42,391 nucleotides of DNA from contig JBBPSI010000211.1 in assembly GCA_038093515.1 (NCBI GenBank), positions 1 to 42,391 of the forward strand, read 5' to 3'. Both the position numbers and the translations under genes were made by a program. This document shows, one piece after another, positions 21,594 to 32,696 of the stretch. The notes under the pieces were generated by a model. The model was not told where the DNA came from and searched no databases. It saw nothing but the letters and a program-made list of their open reading frames with translations. Position 1 is the first letter of the stretch, and each line of letters starts with the position of its first letter. The stretch comes from Butyriboletus loyo (lineage: Eukaryota > Basidiomycota > Agaricomycetes > Boletales > Boletaceae).

Positions 21594-22990
21594 TGAAGAT
21601 TCGGAAAATCCCCTTTAGGGACGCCCGATTCGATCTTTTCGAGAATCTCGATTATTTCACCCTCGTGTTCCACCTTTCTGGTTCGGAACGTTTTAGGGTT
21701 CTTGCAATCACGCGCAAGGTGACCTCGTTCGCCACACTTAAAGCACAACCCCTGTGCCCTCGCTCTCGTCAGATCCATCGCCTGACCCTGACCACCGTAT
21801 GTAATACTTGTCGTCCCACTCGTAACCGAATCCTTCTTTTCGGCCACTTGAGGGCGTGTCTGATCTTTCGAAGCTGCAAAGGCAGGCTTCTGCGTGTTTG
21901 GGTTCTGTGATGTAGAAGGATAGGAAGAAAACCACTTCGGCTTCGACCCTTTCCTTCTGTTAATCTCCGCTAGCGCGGTCTCGGCCCGAATCAGAGCCGT
22001 CTTCCATTTCTCGTTGTCGTACGTGTCTAGGAGGGCTGGCTGAGACCTTTCGACGAATTCGACGATTTCGTTGTTGATACCATCGCGGATGATGGCGTTG
22101 ATGAAGGGTGCCATGGAGTGGCGGTCCCTGTCTGAGTATCCGGCTTGAATCGCCAGAGTGTCGAGTTTGGTGAAGAAATCTTCAACCGATCCTTTGTCCT
22201 GCTTCAGCTTTCGCAGGTCGGCTTCCGCTTGCCGTTTCAGCATCGTGGGCATGAACTGCGCCTTGAGTTCGTGGACGAAAAGTCCCCAGGTCCAGGCGAC
22301 CGACACGCCGTGTTCGTCAATGTGTTGATCTACAAAGAGATCTGCGAGGCGTCCCGCGGCGTTATCTCCTCGCATGTATGACAACGCAAAGTAGATCTTT
22401 GCGTCATCGTTCGGGAACCGGTCCGCGTTGGCCATGATGTACAGCTTGACCGTACGCAACCATTGCTGGAACTTTTTCTTGTCGCCGTCGAAGGCGTCTG
22501 GTTTGTTGGCATAGCCCTTGTGGGCACGCTCAGGGGTGGAGGCGGATACATGAGGACGGGGGGAGGTCGGTAGAGCTGGTGGAGGGAATGAAGAGACGGG
22601 TCGTGGCCAATCGGCCGATCGATCTGAAGGTGTGGGTGACACGTTCCTGGACGGCAAACTCACACGCGGCATCGTCGAAGGACGCGGTGTAAGTGTTGTG
22701 CCAGGGGAAGGTCTGACGGGGGATGGGATGGCAAATCGTCGGTCAGGAGGAGGTGGTGCTGAAAAAGATTGCATGCGAACGTTGAGCTCGCCGACTTGTT
22801 GAGCTAACGTGTTGTTACGCTCGAGTAGTTCCTGATTTTGACGATACAGGATTTGATTCTGGTCCTCGAACCGCTGTAGAAGGGCTGCGAGGTCGGGAGT
22901 GACTTGGAATGAAGCGTTGGACGCTGAAGGGGTTGCTTCGGGTTCCCCCCAGGGCTGAGGTGTAGTAGGGCGGTAGAGATCGTAAGACAT
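21590..22990 (-). CDS. gag: gypsy Gag polyprotein with CCHC zinc knuckle
   Basis: Intact 466-residue frame. The N-terminus is Pro/Ser-rich (start MSYDLYRPTTPQ). A capsid-like retrotransposon gag region follows (FQQWLRTVKLYIMANADRF, LKAQFMPTMLKRQAEADLRKL, VEDFFTKLDTLAIQAGY). The CCHC knuckle CFKCGERGHLARDC binds RNA. About 112 bases of leader separate it from the 5' LTR. Gag packages element RNA into virus-like particles. It is intact here although pol is not, so it could in principle serve other copies. Confidence 0.93.
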   Translation of the reverse strand: MSYDLYRPTTPQPWGEPEATPSASNASFQVTPDLAALLQRFEDQNQILYRQNQELLERNNTLAQQVGELNVRMQSFSAPPPPDRRFAIPSPVRPSPGTTLTPRPSTMPRVSLPSRNVSPTPSDRSADWPRPVSSFPPPALPTSPRPHVSASTPERAHKGYANKPDAFDGDKKKFQQWLRTVKLYIMANADRFPNDDAKIYFALSYMRGDNAAGRLADLFVDQHIDEHGVSVAWTWGLFVHELKAQFMPTMLKRQAEADLRKLKQDKGSVEDFFTKLDTLAIQAGYSDRDRHSMAPFINAIIRDGINNEIVEFVERSQPALLDTYDNEKWKTALIRAETALAEINRRKGSKPKWFSSYPSTSQNPNTQKPAFAASKDQTRPQVAEKKDSVTSGTTSITYGGQGQAMDLTRARAQGLCFKCGERGHLARDCKNPKTFRTRKVEHEGEIIEILEKIESGVPKGDFPNLQ

Positions 22991-23102
22991 TGTATTCGGA
23001 GCAGAGGCTCGACGAATGGAAGGATGAGGGATAGGAGAACCTGGTGATCAATGGAGCAGAGGCTCGACGTTGACCAGGAGGTAAGGGGTGACCTTTTGAT
23101 AA

Positions 23103-23346
23103 TGTTGGAACTACAAAGCAATGACTGAGAGAAATCAATATTAGACAATGAGCTACGACATGAGATATATACCTGAGAGAAATCAATAATCAAAAGGTAA
23201 AGAACACGAAACAGAGCTCGTAGGTATATATATAAGAAAGCATGACTTTAGGGTTGACATTGTGATACGTTCGAGAATGTGATAGAAAGGTGAAGAAACG
23301 TAGAGAAAAAAGGAAACGTGAAAAGAAGAAAAGTGAAGTTCTAACA
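23103..23346 (-). repeat. 5' LTR of the gypsy element
   Basis: 244 bases, the pair of 16656-16899. It is followed by the second TSD copy TGTCT at 23347-23351. Confidence 0.95.
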
Positions 23347-23351
23347 TGTCT

Positions 23352-24339
23352 CGACTCTCGAAGCGGTGAAGCTAACTAAGGATGGTCCGGCCCGGGTCCC
23401 GGGAGCACACCCAGAAATCAGAAATTATGTCCTATGGTTTCCCTGCTCGACATCCCGACAAAGATATCTCATTGGATGACATGTCAGGGCATGAACAACT
23501 GAGATACGGATCCGCTGCTTATTCAAACGGATCCGCGATCGTCGTCACTGCCTTTTCCTGGTGGGCTGTGGACAATCTAGATGCCATCTCGTGCATCCTC
23601 CTTCATATTGTATCTAATAAAGGTTATCAAACCGTGCTTGCGTGTGCGCTTAGGGATCGGTGCGAATCTGCGATCGTTGTGAATTGTGAATTCTCAGCGA
23701 GCTCTTTGTCTTCCTCATGACTGAACAACTGCGCCTTTAGATTGTGCTCTAAGTTGAGAACCGTTATAAATCGCGGGAAATGCCTCCTTGTTACCATTTT
23801 CACCGCTCTAAATCCACACTTTCTCGCGTCTATGAAAGCAGGTTGTTTTGGAGTCAATGGACAGCCGCCACTCTAGCTTTCAACATTCATTCCCAGTATT
23901 GTGGAGGCCGCCGTGATCAGCACGTTTGTGTCACTTGGGTTTTTGTCAATCCAGCCAGCCAACTTCCAAGTCATCTGGAAGCGGGATGATCTTGTTGACC
24001 TTCACGACGCCGAAATATGACTCGGAGACCACAGAGAAGTAGCTACACGGATGTGACCGTGATTATACGGGAGAAAGCGCGGTGCCAGGCTCGAGGTGCA
24101 TAAAATTTCTCTAACAAAGGTGTACGAGTTGGTCCCCTCCGGTGACTGCAGCGAGCAACTTGAAGGCTGAATAAACATACTCGTTTGGGCTGCCATTTTG
24201 GGGCATAGTACTCAATTTGGACATCCATTAATTCAACGTTCTTCCCATTCACGTTACTCAGTCAGAGGACTAGAAGCGAAAAGGAATATACATCCTTCTC
24301 CACTACAACTGTCAATTCATCGCGCCCAACGAGCCGCGT
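23352..24339. other. Intergenic, former upstream flank of the glycosylase gene
   Basis: About 1 kb between the gypsy element and the stop of the mS29 gene. Before the insertion this lay next to 16556-16650 and so probably held the distal glycosylase promoter. A plus-strand frame at 23382-23720 has no motif, odd composition and no splice support, so I do not call it a gene. Confidence 0.5.
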
Positions 24340-26155
24340 TCACGTCGACAGCGACTCCAAGAGTCCTTTCCACACGAAATCCCTCGCATTTCCACACGAT
24401 TCGCTATACTTGGACAAGAACAGTTCGTCGGTCGATGCTATACACATGCATATCAGCACCGTAAACCTCGTTCACTCACTTGTAGAGATGGAGAGGACGT
24501 ACCGGAAGGAATTGCACCATCTTTACTCCACAAGTTAAAGACTTCCATCGCTTCTTGGACAGTCAAGGCATCGGGAACAGCCACGCGTTCCAGACCTTGT
24601 GTGTAGCTCTGCAAGGTGGAGGAATGCTTGACGTAGGGACCACCGTATGAAACAGGGGGTATACCGAGCGCCCCGGCAAGCTCGAAGGGGAGCCGGAACT
24701 CGATGTTTGTCGTCGAGAGGGCTCCGAGAACCGCACCGCGCGCCTGTACGGAAATCGACGACATTTACACTAACAGAATAAAGGGAGTAAAGAGAACGTA
24801 CAAAGTGGCGTTTTCCGCTCGCGAATTCGAGAAGAAGACGTGGCGTGGACAGATGGTAAGGTTTAATAGCGGAGAAGTGAGGATCCCGATACTTGGTCTT
24901 GCAGTAAATCGCCTGGAAATCATCGATAGCCAGCAGGACAGGGAATCTGTCAGAGGCATGAGAACCAGTTGGACCAGGGGATGTGCGTGCAAGTAAGGCT
25001 CTTACTCGGTTTGCTTCTGTAGTTCCTCCATCAAAGCCGACAGGATGGTTGGCGCCAAGGCTCGTTCCTTGGTTCCAGCTCTGACAAGGTCGGAAAGCGA
25101 GGTCCCTGCCGGAATCGTTGCTCTGCGTTCTAGCTCAACGTCCACCGTCGTTTTTAGCTGATCTAGTCGGTAACTGTTTACGGTTAAAAAGCGTTGTAAA
25201 GTTTGGAACGCGAAAGCAGCTTGTTGATACAAGCGTGTACGGGGATCGTAAGCGTATGTAGTTGTAGAGTTTACGAGATTTATAGCTGTGGAAGGATAAA
25301 CAAAAGAGAATAACATTGGTCGACGGGAATGACACACCTCGGGGGAAATAGAAAACGATCCAATCGCGTGTATGACAGTACTGCAATGCCTGAAGCAACA
25401 AGACGCTCTTCCCGCATCCCGTAGGCCCGGCTGATGTAATTTCAAGATGATGTATGATAACAGACTTGAGACTTACTGAAAACAAGCCGATTGTTGGCGC
25501 TCGATGATTGATTAGCGATGTCGAGTCTATTTACGATGTCTATGGTGATGTTGCGTACTACAGAACAGGGGGTGGAAAGAATTCGGAACTGAAAGGGTGA
25601 CGATTGAATGATTGCCTACAACAGACACGTCAACATGCCAACTGACCTCGACTAATATATTCCGTGGAAGACCGAATATCCGGAAGGGGTCCTTGTCATT
25701 GTGAGGGAACTTGAGTGCTTGAAAGACAACTGCAGGTGTGATTGTTTCCTAGTGAGATGAACAAACGAGGGAGCGCGTGAGGACGCAGAGATGGAAAGGG
25801 GACATGAGGACATGAGAAGGGAGCAAAGCAGTGATTTTCTTACCGGGTGGAAGGGTTGGAGTGTGAGGCGACTAAGATGGTCTGGTTGAAAAAGAGGGTG
25901 GGTCAACTGGGAAGTTGACATAGGGAGAAAAGCCTATGAAGCAGTTGTCAGCGAGCTGATAGAGCGGTGAGGTGATGGGCGCACCGTGTCCCTCCTCCGC
26001 CTGGCTGTTGGCTGCTCGCCGGGGATATTTGTTGCTCCTTCGCCGTCGCGAATGCCGGTCTTGCGCTTAAAACTAGGCCCGGATGCATACGTTCTCAGCT
26101 GGTCTGGTCTGGTCTGTAGCAGGGAACGAGGTGCGCGTCTGCTGAGCGTCGCCAT
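24340..26155 (-). CDS. RSM23: Mitochondrial ribosomal protein mS29 (DAP3/Rsm23), GTP-binding
   Basis: Predicted 443 residues. Nine exons: 26155-25985, 25933-25844, 25748-25647, 25588-25477, 25430-25338, 25285-25006, 24946-24802, 24743-24503, 24437-24340 (1332 nt, phases close). mS29 is the GTP-binding protein of the mitochondrial small subunit. The N-terminus is Arg/Ser-rich (MATLSRRAPRSLLQTR), like a mitochondrial presequence. Then DPFRIFGLPRNILVEFRILS, the P-loop GPTGCGKSVLLLQALQYC near residue 159, AINLVNSTTTYAYD, LAIDDFQAIYC (Walker B), FARGAVLGALSTTN-like segment (here HFARGAVLG), VPDALTVQEAMEVFNLW and NARDFVWKGLL. Its start is 314 bases from the divergent kinesin gene. Confidence 0.94.
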
Positions 26156-26469
26156 CGTCGAAGTACTTATGACTTGGCAATTTGACTTTGACTTTAGTAT
26201 AGATCACGTGACAGTATTAATTATATAATATACAGATAGGATATTCTTACGACGTCGTTCGCTGAGTTTACCATTTACCTATCAAAAATCGATTGGAACT
26301 TAGTAGGCGCATTGGTAGACTCTGGTAGATACCCCATTGAAATAGCCCAGGTATACCAGTGGCTGGAAATCTATTTGCAATGTGTCTAAAGTCGTGGATG
26401 GATGTTCACGTGACCTGACGCGTCGCGGTGGTTCGTAAGTTTTGTCAGTTTTAATTTCGCGTCGTACTG
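26156..26469. promoter_or_regulatory. Divergent intergenic region, mS29 / kinesin
   Basis: 314 bases between two start codons facing away from each other. AT-rich core near 26215-26235 (ATTATATAATATAC); no other element recognised. Confidence 0.45.
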
Positions 26470-28944
26470 ATGTCGCTTCAACTTGGATCTTGGTCAGAAC
26501 CACAGCCCATTTACACGTCGACGCCAGCGCCGAGAATGAGCAAACGTAAGCTGCCACCCATAGACGACGAGGACCTCGACGACGAAGCACTCGACCATCC
26601 CAGGAAACTCCCCGCTGTCGGCACCAATGCAAGTTCACATCCTCAACCCACATCACGGGGCAAACCCCGTCCCAGACTCACGAGACCAGACCCCCCGAAG
26701 CTCACTGTACCGCGTCGTACCACCCGTGCGACCAGCGCGCCCCCCAAACCGTCCACAGCCAGCAGGTCCACGGTGCGAGTCGCCTCTGGTTCCATGCGTA
26801 CCATGGACACCTTCCGAGATCTCCAGAATCAAGTCACATCACATGGGAGTGCCCAGACCGCCAATGCCCTCTATATCACCCAGCAAATGGATGCTGAACG
26901 TGCCAAGGTGGCAGAGATTCAAGCAGACCACCGCACGCTCTCCCGTGAGCTTGCCTCCTCTAAGGAGGCAGAACTAGACAAGCGTCGTATGCTTGTCGAC
27001 TCTTCCGAAGAACTCGAGAAACTTCGCTTGAAGCACGCGAAGGAAATGTTGGAGTTCGAGGTGCAGCTCCAGAAACGGGCAAATGAAATCAGGCAGCTTT
27101 CAGAGGACCTCCGACTCGCAAAGGAGGACCTCGATAGAGAGCGAGCGAGCGTCACATCACTCAAGTCAATTGTCTCCAATCAGTCAGCAGCACAGATAAC
27201 GCTCAACGCACAGATGAACGCGCTCCAGACAGAAAAGAACGCGCTGCAAGCACAACTCGACACCGTAACATCCGCAGCCTCGCAGCAAGATCTCGATCAC
27301 GGGTCTGCCCTTAGGCGAATAGCTTTCCTCGAGCAAGAGGCGAGGGATGGAGAGATGGTCCGCCGGAAGTTGCACAATATGGTTCAGGAGCTCAAGGGAA
27401 ACATTCGCGTTTTTTGTCGCGTCCGTCCAGTCCTTCCTCACGAGCTTGCGTCCCCGTCCACTGGTTCAACGCGATGCTCGAACGATAACCTAAATCCAGA
27501 GGATCGGGCAAAGGCTCTAGCGGCAGATATCGCGTTTCCTGACATGAGAGACCACAAAGAAATTATCCTCACTTCCTCGAGGTCGAGCGCAATGGGCCAG
27601 GAACGAAAGGAGGTCTATTCATTTACATTTGATCGTGTAAGGACTTGTTTTCCATTCCAAAATTTGCGATTCATAGCTGGACAGGTGTTTGAGCCCGAAT
27701 GTACGCAAAGCGGCATCTTCGAGGAGATCTCACTCCTCGCACAGAGTTGCGTAGATGGATACAACGTTTGTATTTTCGCGTACGGCCAAACAGGATCTGG
27801 CAAATCCTTTACTATGGAGGGCGGCTCCGTGAGTTCACCCCGGGCCACATGTCCACTTGTTAAATAAACTTTTGTAGGCCGAAGCTACAGTTGGAATGAT
27901 ACCCCGTGCTGTCAACGAAGTATTCAGAGCTGCCGACGCACTGAAGAAAAAAGGCTGGGAGTACAACCTGGAGGGACAGTTCCTGGAAATTGTGAGTGTC
28001 CCCGTTTGCACTCCCTTCCCTCCGCTCGATTGTCACTGACTGGAAAATAACATAGTATAACGAGACGATAAACGACCTGCTCGGGGAAGGCGAGTTTGAC
28101 AAGAAGAAACACGAGATTAAACATGAAAAGACCGCGACAAGCGCGACTACGCGAGTGACTGACGTCAACGTGGTGCCTTTGTGCACCCCCCGTGAAGTCA
28201 AGGTGCTCCTGCGACAAGCGAATTCCCGGCGTGCGGTGGCAGCGACGCTTATGAACGAACGTTCATCGCGGTCGCATTCGGTTTTTACTCTCCGAATTTT
28301 TGGCTGCAATGAACACACGGGGGAGCGGTGTGAGGGAAGTCTCAATCTGGTCGATCTAGCAGGAAGTGAACGCTTAAACTCAAGCGGCGCTGCAGGGGAC
28401 AAGGAACGTCTGAAGGAGACCCAGAACATCAACCGCAGCTTGAGTGCATTGGGGGACGTCATCGCCGCGTTGGGCGAGAAGGGGGAGAAAGCGGAAAAAC
28501 ATATTCCGTACAGGAATTCGAAGGTGGGTCGATCATCCATGCTTGCTCTTCCACTCTTATTTGATTGGTGATCGTGTGGGGATCTTCGCTAACCTGTGCT
28601 ACTGTGCCTCTTCCTCTCCGATTTTTTACCGAGCAGCTCACTTACCTTTTGCAACATTCATTGAGCGGGCACTCAAAAACGCTGGTATGTCCACTGTTTG
28701 ATCTCGACGTTGGTTCCGATGCTGTGTTGTTCTTGACCGGCGTTTTGCAAAGATGATCTTGAACCTCTCCCCACTTGTGGCACACTTGAATGAGTCATTA
28801 ACATCACTGCGGTTTGCGACAAAGGTGTGAATGAATCACACCATGTAAACCTTGCGCGTTCCTCACTCCTTACTCCACACCCGTTTGCAGGTCAACAATA
28901 CCACCATTGGTCCGGCCAAGAAGCAGGTCCGCGGTGTGAGCTGA
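26470..28944 (+). CDS. Kinesin-14 (Kar3/KlpA/HSET type), C-terminal motor
   Basis: Predicted 688 residues if the ATG at 26470 is used (an internal ATG at 26536 is an alternative). Exons: 26470-27636, 27685-27828, 27878-27991, 28056-28523, 28637-28684, 28753-28824, 28891-28944 (2067 nt, phases close). Order: basic Pro/Ser/Thr-rich tail (1-110), coiled-coil stalk (about 120-300, heptad-rich), neck [11 protein letters not shown], then motor from about residue 306 to the end. Nucleotide motifs: P-loop GQTGSGKS (about 423-430), switch [10 protein letters not shown], switch II DLAGSE. The C-terminal motor with this neck defines minus-end-directed kinesin-14, used in spindle assembly and nuclear fusion. 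The motor ends [12 protein letters not shown]. Confidence 0.95.
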
Positions 28945-29174
28945 AGTAACCACAGCCATGGTTCGGTATGTCATATTTCGCATTGATTGATTGCTATCTT
29001 TCCTCATGCTGGAGGGTCGCGCTTATTTGCAATCATTCTATCCGACGACCTTAGGCGCGGGAAAATGCATGTATCGTGTAGTGACTGTATTATGTTACAC
29101 GAATCCATGGGTGTATCGTGCGTGGTGCAAGGCATGGCGCGATAACGAATGACAAAAGCGCGATCATGTAAACG

Positions 29175-31537
29175 TCATGGTCGACCCGGTAGCGTTGCCC
29201 CCCCTTTTTTCTTGAGAGCTTCGCTCCTGACTGTGGCAGACCACTTGAAGAAGTTACAGCGATACCTGTAGTCCACCTCCTCCCGAGGCCGCTCCCCTTT
29301 GCCCTTGTCATAACCAGGTCCAACCGGACTACACGCCCATCGGTAGAAACAGAGATCCCGAGAATTCAAATTCAGTGTTAGACGATAACGCAGCTGAATC
29401 CCCGAGGAAACGTACCGGGAACAGATGAAAAATGTCTTGCCCTTATTTGGCCCTGGTTTGTTCACAGTGTACTCCTTGGCCGGTTCACCGTGGACGGTGC
29501 ACTTAGGAGGTTGGATGGGCGCCATGAGCTCAGACCAGGCTGCTTTGGTGTTGGAAGATGATCCGTTTCCAGTGGAAGACATCAGTGGCGGCGGGTCCGC
29601 TTCTTGCGAGGCGAGGTGGAGAGCGAGTTGATAGTCCGTGGCAAGATCACCGTCCGAGGAGAGCAAGGGCGGATGCTCAGGTGTATTCCATTCTGTTTGT
29701 AATGCCGATGGGGTCTGCCGCTGAGATTTGGACTGAGGTAGTAATTGGGAGGTCGGGTGAACAAAGAACGTGGTAAGCGTGCGTTGTCCAGATCCAGATC
29801 CCACGTCTGAACCTGGGCCCTTGGCTTTGTCCTTCCTTTGCTTCTTACTCTGTTTCGGCGCAACTGCCGTTGGCGGATCCGTCGACCTGCGTTTCAGGGG
29901 TGTAACGCGTTTCGTTTCGGGGTCACCACCGCTCTCCGAGGGCGAAAGCGTGGGGGTTGGCGACTGGAGAGTAGGTCCGCTCCTGGTCGTGGCCGTTAAG
30001 AATGGAAGGGACTTGGATGTAATGATAAAGTCTGGATCCGGATGACGAGCAATGTCCGACGGCACAGCATCCCGAAACCGGGGTGCTGCGTCAGTGGATA
30101 AGATAGCCGGCGCTTGCGACGAGCACGGAGACGGCGATCCGGGCGGTTGTGAATCGTGGGCCGTGTCGCTTGCTGCTGCTGTCATTTCCTCCCCCCTGGC
30201 GAAAAATGAGGATAATAACGTCTGCTTGCCGGAGAACTCGTCCCAGCGTCGCGTCGCGAGCCGAGGGGGTTCGGTTTGTCCCCCGTCCATACGCATTACT
30301 TCACGGAGAGTCAGCTTTCGGCCAGTCGAGGTGGTGATCTCGTCATGAAGATCGATGTATATGGGACAGTGGTCAGAGCCCTTGAGAGATGGCTGTATAT
30401 CACCGTGTCTGATCCACGGTAGTATGCCATGAGTGACAAGAATGTAATCTACGCGAGTCCCATAATTTGTCTCGCGCGCTGATATCTTAGTGTTCCAGCC
30501 TGTGCCAGTGTGTCGTGGAGAGAAGCCGGGTCAGAAAAAGGAGATAGATAAGGAAAGAGAGTAAAAGCGCGCGTCTTACATGTGTACATTCCTTTTCTGC
30601 CTGGCCAGAATGACCGCACCACGTCAGCCATGCATCCGTTTGGAGTAAGCCAGTTGTGGAACCAAACTCGCGCGGGGTGATCATGAAACGTCGCCGCGTT
30701 GCTGGCGAGATGGCCGTCACAGTGCTCGAGTGGAGTTGCGCAGATGTTTATGTCACCGACTACGACAACCTCCCGTCCTTCGCTGATGAGATTATTGACG
30801 CGTTCTTGAAGCATAAAGTGATAATTCATCTTGAAGGGGAGACGGGCATCAGATGTTTCGTTAGGGCAATAAACGTTGATAAGGACAAAAAGACCAAAAT
30901 CCAACACGAGGGCTCGACCTTCCGCATCGAGCGCAACAAGATCGGAAGGTGTATTGTGGCGGTCATCTGGCAGCAGTTCGATTTCGTGAGCAGAAGGATA
31001 CGAATGTGATATGCGTTCGTCCGTCGTAAACGGCACTTTTGGCTGAATAGTTCCTGAGAGACCTTCTTCTGCTTTGAGTGGTGTGACTGTTCGAGCATCT
31101 GTGTACACCGCGACGCCACTGTAACCAGCTTTGCTGGCAGGGAATGAAAAAAAGGCGTGAAATGGATCAGGGATGGCGAGGTTTCTGTCAAGACCTGCCC
31201 GTGAAGCTTTCATTTCTGGAATGAAGTGGTGTGAGTGGCTCGACCCTTCTTCCGGGACGGGGACGACGAAGCCGGAACTCATGAAAAAGGGATTAAACGA
31301 CAGACCTTGAAAGCATATGATGTCTGCCTGAAGGTGGAGAAGGATTTCGTGAAAGGACTTGAACGAGTTCCATCTAGGCAAGTCTAAAACGTGCCGATGA
31401 CAGGCGAGATGGAGGCAGACACGCACGGGTGGTACTGGGGAAGGGTCCGAATGCCGTTCTGCGACAAGACCGCGGTGGTAAGAGCGGAATTCGCGCGTTT
31501 GGTGAAGACCCACAATGTTCCAGGATAGGATACGCAT
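29175..31537 (-). CDS. APN2: AP endonuclease 2 (APN2) with two PIP boxes and GRF zinc finger
   Basis: Predicted 665 residues. Exons: 31537-31514, 31458-31427, 31373-31306, 31215-30580, 30499-29416, 29328-29175 (1998 nt, phases close). This is a class II apurinic/apyrimidinic endonuclease and 3' phosphodiesterase of base-excision repair in the nucleus. The catalytic domain (about 1-320) shows MRILSWNINGIRTLPQYHP, ADIICFQEMK (catalytic Glu), VVVVGDIN, RETNYGTRVDYILV and GSDHCPIYIDL. PCNA-binding boxes QTLLSSFF (about 345-352) and QRTLTTFF (about 491-498) follow. The C-terminal zf-GRF module has KCTVHGEPA, KPGPNKGKTFFIC, RPVGPGYDKG and CNFFKW. The region between the boxes is disordered and Pro/Ser-rich. 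Exon 1 is only 24 nt. Confidence 0.95.
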
Positions 31538-32696
31538 GATTCATGGCGTTCGATGAGTTGTTGCGAACTTGAACTGGTTCAACGTCGAGGACGGTCGATT
31601 TGCCCAATCGTTGCTTATGAAACTTTGTATGTACCTAAGTAAGTTACTGTACCGGTAGACTCGTTGAACTGTAATCTTTAGGTTCACTACCTGGCAGCCA
31701 CGTTGCTGTAGACCGAACGGGCGTTCACGTTCATTTCTTGCCCTGGCCATGGAACATCGCCGTGGCAGTCTCAGTGAGTCCCTGCCAGCTTGCTCCCAGC
31801 CGTTATCATGTCCTACTCCACGAGTAAAGGTCCAGAAGGACTTCTCGCTCAGGCTGCGGTCTGAGAACTCCTTCCTCAGCACCGCTTCGTCGACCTCTCC
31901 GGTCCGTCCTTTGCGATCAGTCATATCTTTGCATAAGCGTGTCTCGTCAACGCGATCAGCTTACTCACCACTCTTACCCACACCCCCTCTTATCCTCCGC
32001 TCCTCAATCCCTTTTCTGGGCCCCCACGTTCGTATATCCCCGTCAAAGTTTTAGCAAGCGCCGTCGTGTCCGGATGTACTGCATCTCATCTCCATGAATC
32101 GGGATTTTTGCGCTGGTTTCGACCGCGAAGCCGATGGCAGTCTATCATGACCGTTCTCGTGATTTCACGCGCTTCTGAACACGTTGTATCAGCACGTCAG
32201 ATCCATACCAAAGCCGTCACTTCACTTTTACGTTGTCACTAATTTGGCCATCCCTCGACGAGAATGCCATGGCCCCCTATGCTTGTCTTTATGTATTCCG
32301 CAGACCAGCGTGGAGTATCCTTGACCGAGATAGATTTTAATTAACTATTGGTGAGTGCGTATTTTCCAAAGTCAGCCTGAACTCAGGGTCGTCTCGCCAT
32401 GCGTCCTCAAGGCAATTACGCGCTGGCTCAGTTCGCTGGGTGCCCGATTGCTTCCCGTAACGCTAAGCATGTACCGAGCGAGAAAAAGCGGAATAATGAA
32501 TCTCGCGTTTCTGGCCACTGCGCGAGGAGCATGGCTAGAACACTCGAAGAAGCTCTGTTTGCATTTCAAAGTCGGAACAACTTCCTCGTTCACCTCCCTT
32601 GATCCCCCCACCTTATAGCTCCATCCTTTGTGCGACCTTTTCTGTACTCCTACAGAATTGCCCCGGGTTCCCTCCAATCCTTATCGAGCGACTCTC
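31538..32696. other. 1.16-kb intergenic region, no supported gene
   Basis: Lies between the divergent APN2 (-) and WD40 (+) genes. Frames on both strands at 31541-31924 (-) and 31749-32054 (+) overlap each other, and neither shows a known motif. A third at 32355-32618 (+) is Arg/Ser-rich and unconvincing. A small gene cannot be ruled out. No tRNA or transposon end seen. Confidence 0.5.

Larger units (their letters stand above)
16656..23346 (-). mobile_element. Ty3/gypsy chromodomain LTR retrotransposon (chromovirus), defective
   Basis: Element of 6.69 kb in minus orientation, with 244-bp LTRs (TGTTGG...CTAACA), a 5-bp TSD (TGTCT), a polypurine tract at 16903-16912, gag, and pol in the order protease, RT, RNase H, integrase, chromodomain. 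I see two differences between the LTRs (in CAATAACTG/CAATGACTG and ACATGAAAT/ACATGAGAT), so the insertion is young. Autonomous movement is blocked by a solo LTR inside RT (19627-20145) and a deletion in the integrase core near 18005. It has no relation to an infectious virus of plants or animals; it is a fungal genomic retroelement. Confidence 0.95.

Noticed and set aside
21590..21620. Canonical -1 frameshift heptamer at the gag/pol overlap
   Set aside because: The frames do overlap by about 24 nt with a -1 relation, but no clear X-XXY-YYZ heptamer could be placed.
23382..23720. 112-residue plus-strand frame
   Set aside because: No motif, no intron support, and it lies in the promoter flank split off by the gypsy insertion; kept as intergenic.
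31541..32054. Small gene on either strand upstream of APN2
   Set aside because: Overlapping frames on both strands, no known motif or convincing splice pattern; transcript data would be needed.
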